64,000 bases of DNA from Chloroflexota bacterium (GTDB taxonomy: Bacteria > Chloroflexota > UBA11872 > VXOZ01), in contig JAPOQA010000046.1 of the NCBI GenBank assembly GCA_026710945.1, forward strand, positions 1-64,000, in the 5' to 3' direction. The notes below the pieces were generated by a model. It was given only the letters and a program-made list of their open reading frames with translations. It searched no databases and was not told the origin of the DNA. The position numbers were made by a program, and so were the translations under genes. Position 1 is the first letter of the stretch; each line of letters starts with the position of its first letter. Of this stretch, positions 1 to 6,955 are shown in pieces.

Positions 1-152
1 GAAGCGCAGCGAAGAGAGGAATCTAAGATGTTGAGCCTATTGGGCGACACGTTGCATGGGCCCTAGATTCCTCGCTGCGCTCGGAATGACATGATCTGTC
101 AACACTGCCAATTTGGGAGAGAATTCTGTCAACGAATTACTCAACACTTACA
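1..152. mobile_element. Truncated MITE-like element, family A
   Basis: Only the right part lies in the window. It ends in an inverted-repeat terminus at 126-152 (CTGTCAACGAATTACTCAAC...), the same terminus seen at 13245-13271 and 36632-36658. Its interior (about 1-95) is a palindromic module with GGAATCTAAG and CTAGATTCC arms and is close to the reverse complement of the module at 13076-13195. There is no transposase, so this is a non-autonomous element. From 153 the sequence continues into another half of the same palindromic module (ATTCCGGGCGAAGCGTCG). 153-443 holds no gene that I can support. Confidence 0.7.
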
Positions 153-443
153 ATTCCGGGCGAAGCGTCGAACCCTGTTCGCGGAATCTAGGCACCCTGC
201 CAAGTGGACTGATTTCGCTTGCCCTAAATTGCTGAGAGGTGAGCGCCCTTGACCGTCGTTCCTGTGAGAGCGGGGTGCCAGGGGCAGGACGTTGGTGCCA
301 ATGCCGTCTATATTGACGAGTTGAATAACGAGGTAGGGGCATCGGTTGCGCCAAGAGGCGGGGGACAAGCTCCCTCGCTACGTTCCGCTAAGGAGAGCCG
401 GACACACACTGGCAATTGCCCAGCGGGAGAAAGCGAGTAAAAC

Positions 444-1358
444 GTGAAAATCTACATCTTTGCCGATCAAGAGGGCGTGGCAGGCGTTTTCAATCGCCGG
501 GAAGGCTACCTGAACGCCAGCGAGTACGCCACTATGGAACTGGCGGCGATCTGCGAGGCGCTCCTGGACAACGGCGTCACGGAAATCGTCCTGAACACCA
601 TCCACATCATGGAGTACCACAAGCTGCCGAAACCGGTGCAAGTTATTCACGGCCTGCCCCGGCACGACATCTTCACCGAACTGCTCGACGAGAGCTTCGA
701 CGCCGGCATGCTCGTCGGCTTCCACGAGATGGCGGGCAACCGCGAGAAGGGCTGCTGGCGGCATTCAATTCTGCCTCACCCAATTACGCGCGCGTATAGT
801 GCGGTTGAAGGCATCTGGCTGAACGACCTGCTCGTCGGCGAAATCGGCATCTTCGTGGCGTTCGCGGGCATTCACAACGTGCCGGCAGTGCTCAACACGG
901 GCGACTACTGGCCCTGCCGGGAAGCGGAAGACCGGGTGCCCGGCATCGAGACGGTCGCCGTGAAGAAAGGCACCAGCCACTTCAGCGCCATCTCCATGAC
1001 GCCTCAGGCCGCGGCGGAGGCGGCAGCGGAAGGCGCAGTGCGGGCGCTGGGCAAGATCGGCGCGGTCAAACCCCTCAAGCTGGAAGGACCGGTGACGCTC
1101 AAGGTCAAGTACACCTTCGCCGAGCGCGCTACCGACGCCATGAGCACGGTGGCAGGCGCCTTTCGCATCGACGAACACACCGTCGCTGCCACGTATCCGA
1201 GCATCGCGGCGGTACGCGACAACCTGGGCAACCTGCGCGCGCCGGAGATGGAAATCTACGCGAAAGACTCCGGCTTTGCTCAAACCACCGGCTTCTTCAC
1301 CCGCACCGGCGGCGAACCGTATGAGAGCAAACCGACATATCCACCGCCGTCGAGGTAA
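444..1358 (+). CDS. M55 family D-aminopeptidase (DppA-like)
   Basis: A zinc aminopeptidase of the DppA family, which removes N-terminal D-amino acids from peptides, probably for peptide or cell-wall scavenging in the cytoplasm. The N-terminus MKIYIFADQEGVAGV carries the family's D-x-E metal ligands (D8, E10). Further on are H59 in MEYHK, H94 in GFHEMAG, H107 in WRHSI (expected catalytic His) and E133 in VGEIGI, with spacing like that of Bacillus DppA. The length of 304 residues is slightly above the usual 270-280. The start is GTG with only a weak Shine-Dalgarno sequence. The gene stands alone, and no dipeptide ABC transporter is adjacent. Confidence 0.9.
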   Translation: MKIYIFADQEGVAGVFNRREGYLNASEYATMELAAICEALLDNGVTEIVLNTIHIMEYHKLPKPVQVIHGLPRHDIFTELLDESFDAGMLVGFHEMAGNREKGCWRHSILPHPITRAYSAVEGIWLNDLLVGEIGIFVAFAGIHNVPAVLNTGDYWPCREAEDRVPGIETVAVKKGTSHFSAISMTPQAAAEAAAEGAVRALGKIGAVKPLKLEGPVTLKVKYTFAERATDAMSTVAGAFRIDEHTVAATYPSIAAVRDNLGNLRAPEMEIYAKDSGFAQTTGFFTRTGGEPYESKPTYPPPSR

Positions 1359-1584
1359 AACCGCCATAGCCAGGTAGCTGAAATGTAACGTGTTGATTTA
1401 GCCAGTCCTGGCTACGAGCATTTGATAGACATGTGTGCAGCGCCTAGTATGTCATTCAATGCCCTATCGCAGTTCTCTGTTGCGCTTGAATTCACGCTCT
1501 CGCGTAAGATTCGCGTGGCGAGCTACCCACTCTCCTCGGGTCATTCAAGACCCTCCCCTTTATTGCCCAACCACTGATCAAGGT

Positions 1585-1606
1585 TCATCAAGACATTGCT
1601 TGATGA
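1585..1606. promoter_or_regulatory. Operator-like inverted repeat of the toxin-antitoxin operon
   Basis: A perfect 8-bp inverted repeat, TCATCAAG-N6-CTTGATGA, overlaps the -35 hexamer of the promoter for the next two genes. RHH antitoxins usually autoregulate through such sites, so this is the expected operator. The binding is inferred. Confidence 0.6.
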
Positions 1607-1624
1607 CGTAGTGAGAGCTACAAT
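1596..1624 (+). promoter_or_regulatory. Sigma70-type promoter of the toxin-antitoxin operon
   Basis: TTGCTT at 1596-1601 and TACAAT at 1619-1624 are separated by exactly 17 bp, about 25 bp upstream of the antitoxin start. A strong AGGAGG ribosome site follows at 1633-1638. Confidence 0.65.
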
Positions 1625-1647
1625 TGTGACTTAGGAGGGAACCGACC

Positions 1648-1875
1648 ATGTCGACAAAAATGCAGAAATTCTCCAGCCAGGCTGACTCTGAGCTTTTGGC
1701 TGCTCTTCGCGCAATAGCCAAACAGGATGGGCGACACTTTCACGCAATTCTGGAAGATGCCATGCGCGATTACATAGAAGCGCGCAGACAAGACAAGCCC
1801 CGCACCGCTGTCATGGCGCACTTCCGGGCTAGCCTCGAGAAGAATCGCCGTCTAGGTGAGTTGCTGGCCAAGTGA
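1648..1875 (+). CDS. RHH-type antitoxin
   Basis: A 75-residue basic and acidic protein whose first 50 residues (KFSSQADSELLAALRAIAKQ, then a helix ending in AMRDYIEARR) fit a ribbon-helix-helix DNA-binding fold. The C-terminal tail would wrap and neutralise the toxin. The ATG is preceded by TTAGGAGG. The stop codon overlaps the toxin start in a GTGA arrangement, implying translational coupling. The protein is assigned as antitoxin mainly because the next gene is a Doc-like toxin. It probably represses its own promoter through the inverted repeat at 1585-1606. Confidence 0.8.
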   Translation: MSTKMQKFSSQADSELLAALRAIAKQDGRHFHAILEDAMRDYIEARRQDKPRTAVMAHFRASLEKNRRLGELLAK

Positions 1876-2261
1876 AGAGTGAGTTTCCAACGCCAGGGGA
1901 GGTCATCGCTATTCATGCTCAGTCAATACTGGAATTCGGCGGGATCCCCGGCATTCGCGACGAAGCTGCATTGGCATCGGCGCTCATGCGCCCACAACTG
2001 GGCTATTACACTGGCGTAGTTCAGGAGGCAGCAGCATTGATGGAAAGTCTTGCAAACAATCACCCTTTTATTGACGGCAACAAACGCGCCGCCTTCTACG
2101 TAACCGACACTTTTCTTCGCATGAATGGATACTTCATCGACTGCGAGGGAGAAGCTGCTTACAAGTACTTCATGGCGTTGTTTGAGGCAGGCTCGTTCCG
2201 TTACGCGGCTTTGGAGACATGGTTGAAGGAAAACGTCAAGGCTTTGCCCACGTTTCAATAA
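1872..2261 (+). CDS. Doc/Fic-family toxin (death-on-curing type)
   Basis: A 129-residue protein of the Doc family. Its core motif HPFIDGNKR occupies residues 64-72. Doc proteins carry NKR where true AMPylating Fic enzymes carry NGR, and they phosphorylate EF-Tu to stop translation, so kinase rather than AMP-transferase activity is expected. The length matches phage P1 Doc closely. The start is GTG at 1872, sharing four bases with the antitoxin stop. It forms a two-gene toxin-antitoxin unit with the preceding RHH protein. The Doc call is firm; the EF-Tu target is from the family. Confidence 0.9.
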   Translation: MKSEFPTPGEVIAIHAQSILEFGGIPGIRDEAALASALMRPQLGYYTGVVQEAAALMESLANNHPFIDGNKRAAFYVTDTFLRMNGYFIDCEGEAAYKYFMALFEAGSFRYAALETWLKENVKALPTFQ

Positions 2262-2315
2262 TCGGAAGCAAACCGCACTGCCCGTGGAAGCAATTCAGCA
2301 AGTACCCAGAGATAA

Positions 2316-2354
2316 CAAAAGGAGCGCCCGGTGCTCGTGCACCGTAAGCGCTCC
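2316..2354 (-). terminator. Intrinsic terminator of the small RNA
   Basis: On the minus strand GGAGCGC pairs with GCGCTCC, enclosing a second GGTGC/GCACC stem with an ACGA loop, and the structure is followed by TTTTGTT. This is a textbook rho-independent layout and ends the unit that starts near 2455. Confidence 0.7.
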
Positions 2355-2385
2355 TTCAAATTCCTTAGGCCGCTCCGTGGTCTCG

Positions 2386-2433
2386 TTACCGAGACCTGAC
2401 GGAGGCGGCCCTGGATTTACAACTTACATCCAT
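2386..2433 (-). CDS. Possible 15-residue peptide inside the small RNA
   Basis: ATG at 2433 reads MDVSCKSRAASVRSR and stops with TAA at 2386-2388. The AGGAGG motif (2442-2447 on the opposite strand) lies 8 nt upstream and is unusually strong, with AAGGAGGTGAT matching the anti-Shine-Dalgarno almost end to end. An in-frame ATG six bases earlier would be too close to that site. The second half of the ORF forms one arm of the 2368-2410 hairpin, so translation and folding would exclude each other. No homologue is recognised. Confidence 0.4.
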   Translation of the reverse strand: MDVSCKSRAASVRSR

Positions 2434-2461
2434 GGGCATCACCTCCTTTCTCTTGTGAATT

Positions 2462-2491
2462 ATCATACAATACCGGCGGGCGCGCTGTCTA
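2462..2491 (-). promoter_or_regulatory. Promoter of the small RNA unit
   Basis: Read on the minus strand: TAGACA (2491-2486), an 18-bp spacer and TATGAT (2467-2462) within TATGATAAT. Transcription would begin near 2455, just before the ribosome site. Confidence 0.55.
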
Positions 2492-2857
2492 GCTCGGAAT
2501 GTCGCCGCGTCTCCCCTCTCACTCCGGCCCTCTTCCCCAGGAGAATTTTGCGTTACTCCGTCATTCCGGCGCAAGCCGGAATCCAGGGCGCCTTTACACC
2601 TAGAGATAGCATGATGTCAACTCATTTCACCCCCATCCCAGCCTTCCCCCTCAAAGGTGAATGGCTATGCAAAGGTCTACACGGGGAGTGGGAGGCCTGC
2701 TCACCGTGGCAGCACAGGTAGCGCGGGGCTCGCCAAGGAGAGCGCGCAAGTCTTGCCCACTTGGTGAAAGGTTGCGCGCGGGTCTCACCGGGCTAAGGTG
2801 GAGTAATCTACGCCTGCGGCGTGGACTGCGCAAAGGACACCGTGTAGCAGCCTAGAG
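2492..2857. repeat. Intergenic stretch with REP-like palindromes
   Basis: Contains a CTCACTCCGGCCCTCTTCCC block (about 2517-2545) and a GTCATTCCGGCG...GCCGGAATCC palindrome (about 2561-2584). Both families recur elsewhere in the window. I see no convincing gene here. Confidence 0.5.
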
Positions 2858-3625
2858 CTAGCTCCTGCCTTCTATCAGTTCCGCGTTGTGCAGGAATGTC
2901 GTCAGCAGGTTGCGCATTTGCGCGCGGTAGTGGGGTTCGTAGCGGGTGAACTCCCGCAGGTGGCGGGCGGCTTCTTCACTGGGGTCGAAACGGTCTCCCA
3001 TCAACTCGTAGTCGCCGGAGAGCTCCCGGTTCCACACCTGCAACTCCTCCAAAGTGAGTTGCGGCTCAAACTGGACTCCGTAAGACTTGCCGTACCGAAA
3101 GGCCATGTTGATTCTGCGGTAGGACCCGTCGCGGCAGAGCACGAGTCCTTCCGCCAGCCGGGTGGCGCCGTGGGGAATGGAGAAACACTCCCCGTGCAGG
3201 GTGGGCACCAGGGGGATGGTGAGCTTGCTGAAAACCGGATCGGCGTCGCCAGCGGCAGTCACGTCGAGCTTGCGCAGCCCGAATTGATAGCCGCCCGTCG
3301 GCTCCACCGTGCCGCCGAGTGCCGTTGCCATGATCTGCGCCCCCAGGCAGATGCCCAGCACCGGCACATCCAGGGACATGGCCCGGCGCAGAAATTCGCG
3401 CTCCTGGTGAATGGCGGGGTAAGCGTCGTTGGCCGACTGCGGGCCGCCCAGCGCCACGATCAGGTCAACTTGCTCCATTGGAGGCGGTGCAAAGTGGTCG
3501 AGTGCGGGGGCTGACTCGAAGACGTTCAGGGGTTCGAGGTGAAAGCCGTGCTGCTCCAGGACGCCGGTAAAATTGGCGGCCAGGGTCTCCGGCGCGGCAT
3601 GGCGGATGATCAACGCTCGCTTCAT
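2858..3625 (-). CDS. Class I glutamine amidotransferase-like protein
   Basis: A 255-residue protein with the class I GATase fold. The nucleophile elbow GICLGAQ puts the expected catalytic Cys at 93, and the oxyanion region VALGGPQSAND lies near 58-67. The usual C-terminal QFHPE, which supplies the catalytic His and Glu, reads QFEPQ at 185-189, so both partners of the Cys appear to be lost. Such stand-alone domains resemble the GuaA amidotransferase domain but have varied roles. Activity as a glutaminase is therefore doubtful. No synthetase partner is adjacent. Confidence 0.8.
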   Translation of the reverse strand: MKRALIIRHAAPETLAANFTGVLEQHGFHLEPLNVFESAPALDHFAPPPMEQVDLIVALGGPQSANDAYPAIHQEREFLRRAMSLDVPVLGICLGAQIMATALGGTVEPTGGYQFGLRKLDVTAAGDADPVFSKLTIPLVPTLHGECFSIPHGATRLAEGLVLCRDGSYRRINMAFRYGKSYGVQFEPQLTLEELQVWNRELSGDYELMGDRFDPSEEAARHLREFTRYEPHYRAQMRNLLTTFLHNAELIEGRS

Positions 3626-3696
3626 GGACTGTCCTCAATTAGGAAGTCACATTACGCCACTGTAAGGAACCTCAGCATGACATTGGCTAGCAGACA

Positions 3697-3810
3697 AGGA
3701 ATTCCCCTCACCCTAACCCTCTCCCCCAGGAGAGGGAACCGGAGCCACCTTCTCCTAGGAGAGGGGATCGGAGTCGCTCCGCATTCTTCAGGCTCCGATC
3801 CCCTCCCTTG
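3697..3810. repeat. REP-like CTCACCCTAACCCTCTCCC palindromes
   Basis: Two successive copies of a GC-rich palindrome (CTCACCCTAACCCTCTCCCC...GGAGAGGG) lie downstream of the GATase-like gene. The same family recurs near 6540-6640, 6730-6790, 22556-22640, 36147-36300 and 49926-49985. Confidence 0.6.
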
Positions 3811-3996
3811 GAGGCTGTCTCATAAGTCGACTCGATAAGCAAAATCGTGTTCGACACGCTCAGCACGAACGGGATTTGCCTGTTACGTTCGCCCCCGTAT
3901 CCGAGTACGGGGCGGGCTCTGAGCCTGCCTGTCCTGAGCCTGTCGAAGGGTCGAAGGGCAAGTCTACACTGAGCGATGCACTTTTGAGACAACCTC
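3811..3996. mobile_element. MITE-like element, family B, copy 1
   Basis: A 186-bp segment with 16-bp terminal inverted repeats (GAGGCTGTCTCATAAG and CTTTTGAGACAACCTC, 14 of 16 paired). It is flanked on both sides by CTTG, the likely target duplication. Removing it and one CTTG restores an uninterrupted CCCTCCCTTGACGGGAGAGG REP palindrome, so the element sits in the loop of a REP. A related copy lies at 36159-36286. It has no coding capacity. Up to 4227 the rest is REP tail and unremarkable sequence. Confidence 0.65.
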
Positions 3997-4227
3997 CTTG
4001 ACGGGAGAGGGCTGGGGTGAGCGCAAATCTTCCCGGAATATGCGGCCCATGTGACCAGTCTATTATGATTTCGAATTGTCCCTATCCGTCAAAAAATCGG
4101 GAGGAGTAGGGGTCTCCTCTCACCCTCGGATATATCCATAGGGGAAGGGACTAACCTACCTTCAGGCCAAGGCTATGCATCAGGCTAAAATCCGCGACTG
4201 CCCGCTTAAGTGACGGGAAAGCTCTCT

Positions 4228-5736
4228 TTAGAGCAGCTTGCGCGGTGACGGGTCTCTGCGATTTGGCGGCGGCTCGCTGCGGCCCAGGATAACGTTGGCG
4301 GCGTACTGGCGACCGGCATACGGATCTTCCAGTTGCAGCATCCAGTCCCACAGGCGGTCTTGCAGCCGCTCGCGCACGTCGGCGCAATGCGGATTCTCGG
4401 CGAGATTATAGGTCTCGTAGGGATCTTCCTGCAGGTCGTAGAGCTCGTCGTAATCAAACCCGTTGAAGACGAACTTGTAGCGGCCGTCGCAGATGGTGCG
4501 GTTCATGAAGTAGAAGATGTTGCCGTGGTCTTGCATGAAGAGTTCCCGGTGTTCCGGACGGTCTGCGGCGCCTTCCTGGCCTGAAAGCAGCGGTACGAGC
4601 GAGATGCCGTGGGCGCTCTTCAGCGGCTCTGCGCCGGCCAGATCGAGGAAGGTCGGCCCCAGGTCAAGCGTACGCACGTAGTCGTCGCACACCTGGCCCG
4701 CGGAAAACCCCGCCGGCCAGCGCATGATGTACGGCATGCGGTGGGTCTCTTCGTAAGGCCAGATGTCTTTGAACCACAGACCATGGGCGCCCATCATGTC
4801 GCCATGGTCGGAGGTATAGACCACCACCGTATTGTCGGCCTGGCCGGATTCGTCCAGAAAATCCAGTACCGAGCCGACGTAGTGGTCGATCAGGGAGCTA
4901 TAGGCCTGATAGTGCGCGTTGGACTTGCGGGTGTGCTCCTCATCAATCTCACGAAACCACGTCTCGCGCGCCCGGCGCACGTAGGCGGGCTTGGCTGCGC
5001 CGTCTGTGTAGAAGCTCGGCGGCACCGGCACGTCGCGCCAGTCGAAACGGTCCGCATACTCTTTGGGCACCACGTAGGGATTGTGCGGGCCGGTGAAATT
5101 CATCCAGAGGCACCAGGGATCGTCACTTTCTTCATCGGCGAGGGCGCGCAATTGCTGTAAGCCGGCCTCGGCTTGCATGGCGGTGGTAGTGGCTTCCGGC
5201 GGCCCGTCTTCCACACCGTAATGGAGCCAGTAAATGCCCGCCGCGTCGTGGAAGCCCCACGTGCCCGGCCGCGGCCCGCTGCCGGCGCTCGGCTTCGCCT
5301 CGCCGCCCTGCTGCTCTGTGCGGATGCGGTGGTCGCGCAGGTATGCAGCCTTGTCGAATTCCCGTTCTTCCGTATCGAAGCCGTATTCCACCGGACCGCG
5401 TTCCCAGCCGATATGCGCCTTGCCGGCGTAGCGCATGCGATAGCCCGCCGCGCTCATGGGCGGCCCCCAGGAAGGCACGCCGTCGCGAATCTCGCGGCTG
5501 ACGGCATAGGGCACATGGCAATTGTTCAGCACGTGGTGCGCGTGGGGATAGACGGCAGTGGCAATGGAGGCCCGCGCCGGAGCGCAGGGCGTGGTCACCG
5601 TGTAACCCCGACGGAACCAAATCCCCTCCCGCGCCAGCCGTTCCAAATTAGGCGAATACCCGTCCGCTGCCGGTCCCGCCGTGGCGTACTGCTGCTGATC
5701 GGACATGATGAGGAGGATGTTCGGTTGCTTAGCCAT
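4228..5736 (-). CDS. Sulfatase (arylsulfatase A-type)
   Basis: A 502-residue sulfatase that hydrolyses sulfate esters, probably on a sulfated sugar or polysaccharide. The start MAKQPNILLIMSDQQ contains metal-binding D13, and C51-A-P-A-R55 is the C-x-P-x-R signature whose Cys is converted to formylglycine. A second metal site is seen in TSDHGDMMGAHG. No signal peptide is visible, so it may act in the cytoplasm on imported substrate. The ATG at 5736 is chosen because GAGAGGG lies upstream; a TTG seven codons earlier overlaps that site. The maturase is not in the window. Confidence 0.92.
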   Translation of the reverse strand: MAKQPNILLIMSDQQQYATAGPAADGYSPNLERLAREGIWFRRGYTVTTPCAPARASIATAVYPHAHHVLNNCHVPYAVSREIRDGVPSWGPPMSAAGYRMRYAGKAHIGWERGPVEYGFDTEEREFDKAAYLRDHRIRTEQQGGEAKPSAGSGPRPGTWGFHDAAGIYWLHYGVEDGPPEATTTAMQAEAGLQQLRALADEESDDPWCLWMNFTGPHNPYVVPKEYADRFDWRDVPVPPSFYTDGAAKPAYVRRARETWFREIDEEHTRKSNAHYQAYSSLIDHYVGSVLDFLDESGQADNTVVVYTSDHGDMMGAHGLWFKDIWPYEETHRMPYIMRWPAGFSAGQVCDDYVRTLDLGPTFLDLAGAEPLKSAHGISLVPLLSGQEGAADRPEHRELFMQDHGNIFYFMNRTICDGRYKFVFNGFDYDELYDLQEDPYETYNLAENPHCADVRERLQDRLWDWMLQLEDPYAGRQYAANVILGRSEPPPNRRDPSPRKLL

Positions 5737-5901
5737 TTGAAATGCCCTCTCTTTCAACGGGGGAATCTAGAAAACGTCATGTCACTAGACTTCTGAGGCT
5801 TGGGTCGTTTGCCCCACTGTAGCAGCTTGATACGGACTAAGAGCGGCGAATTCCCGGGCGGAGCGGGGCAAATTTCCGAACGCAGCACGGACGAGGCCAA
5901 C

Positions 5902-6327
5902 CTACATTCGCACCCGCGGCCAGGTGGTGAGCAGCCACACGGTGATGGCGGCCGTGACGACGTGCATGACCATGAGGCTGGCGACGGCGGGGACGGTCGC
6001 GCCGGGGCCGTTCGTCGTGAGCATCAGGATGTTCGGCACGAAGGAGAGCAGGAGCAGGATGAACGCCAATCCGCGGAAGACCTTGATGGCGTGTTTCGTA
6101 AGGCGGGCCAGAATGGCAAAGACAATCGTCGCGCCCAAGACGCCGACAAATGTTAGGAAGATAATGCCTTGCCACTCCTGCAACGCAGCGAAGAGCGACG
6201 AGATGGGGAAAACGGCCTTCACCACAATGCGCACAAGGGCATTTGCGATCAGCGAGAGCACAAACGCGGCTCCGCCGGCCAGCCACACGCGACTTATTGC
6301 TATCCGGTCCGCCCAGGGCGTACTCAT
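5902..6327 (-). CDS. Four-helix membrane protein (DUF6069-like)
   Basis: A 141-residue hydrophobic protein with four predicted membrane helices: about residues 12-32 (VWLAGGAAFVLSLIANALV), 52-74, 83-103 and 112-134. The helix pattern and the conserved-looking NILMLTTNGPG and VMHVVTAAI segments suggest the DUF6069 family of unknown function. It stands alone between the sulfatase and a repeat region, transcribed in the same direction as the sulfatase. Function unknown. Confidence 0.7.
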   Translation of the reverse strand: MSTPWADRIAISRVWLAGGAAFVLSLIANALVRIVVKAVFPISSLFAALQEWQGIIFLTFVGVLGATIVFAILARLTKHAIKVFRGLAFILLLLSFVPNILMLTTNGPGATVPAVASLMVMHVVTAAITVWLLTTWPRVRM

Positions 6328-6955
6328 GTCCGCAAACTCCTCGTGAGAGCCGGCAAGACTCTAGATGATCGAAAATGGAAGCCCGATCAAATACCCGCCT
6401 GCGAAGACGCCTGCAATTGGAACAGAAAAACCCTTGTCTCTGCTGCCAACGCCGCCGCTCTTGCTGGCAGACGAGCGCATACCTTCAACCAAGCCTCCAA
6501 CTCACGCCTCCGTATCGTGTCGATACGCTGTATCGAGTACGGGGCAAGCTCTAGACCTCTCCCTCGGGAAGCCTCTGCGTAGCTTCGGCCGGAGGCGCAA
6601 GACTTACTCCCTCTCCCTGGGGAGAGGGCCGGGGTGAGGGGATTTCTGCCTATTCCGTCCTCATTACCTATAGAACCTACACGAAAATGTGCAACATCAA
6701 CAAGAAAGCTCCCCGATTGCGGGTATTTCCCCCTCACCCCCATATCGAGTACGGGGCAGGCTCTAACCCTCTCCCGGCGGGAGAGTGAACTTTCTCACCT
6801 CGGCAAGGGTTATGCAATGGTCTCCTCGGGGAGAGCGAATAATCGGCCTCAGAGCGAGCGCCGCTTGCTTGCGGTCCCAGCCATGCAAAGTCCGGTATTC
6901 ACGGCGCTGACGCGGGCATTCCTAGCCAATTGGTGTTGTGTGGGCGATTCCTACG
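6328..6955. repeat. Gene-free stretch with REP-like palindromes
   Basis: Holds two CTCTCCC...GGGAGAG palindromes (about 6549-6642 and 6730-6788). Each carries a short inserted module of the form (G/A)TATCGAGTACGGGGC (6530-6552 and 6742-6764). I see no gene. Confidence 0.55.

Larger units (their letters stand above)
2316..2455 (-). ncRNA. Candidate structured small RNA with a 15-codon ORF
   Basis: On the minus strand a complete small transcription unit can be read: promoter (2462-2491), a near-perfect AAGGAGGTGAT ribosome site, a 15-codon ORF (2433 to 2386), an 18-bp hairpin with a GNRA (GTAA) tetraloop at 2368-2410 whose loop contains the stop codon, and a second hairpin followed by TTTTGTT (2316-2354) acting as terminator. 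The RNA would be about 140 nt. The class is not recognised: it could be a regulatory RNA, an attenuator-like leader with nothing behind it, or a gene for a tiny peptide. Confidence 0.6.

Noticed and set aside
765-1367. 200-codon minus-strand ORF opposite the M55 gene
   Set aside because: It is a shadow of a well-supported gene, with Arg- and Ala-rich translation typical of antisense frames.
2284-2721. 145-codon plus-strand ORF
   Set aside because: It runs through the terminator, hairpin and REP palindromes of the small-RNA region and has no start signal.
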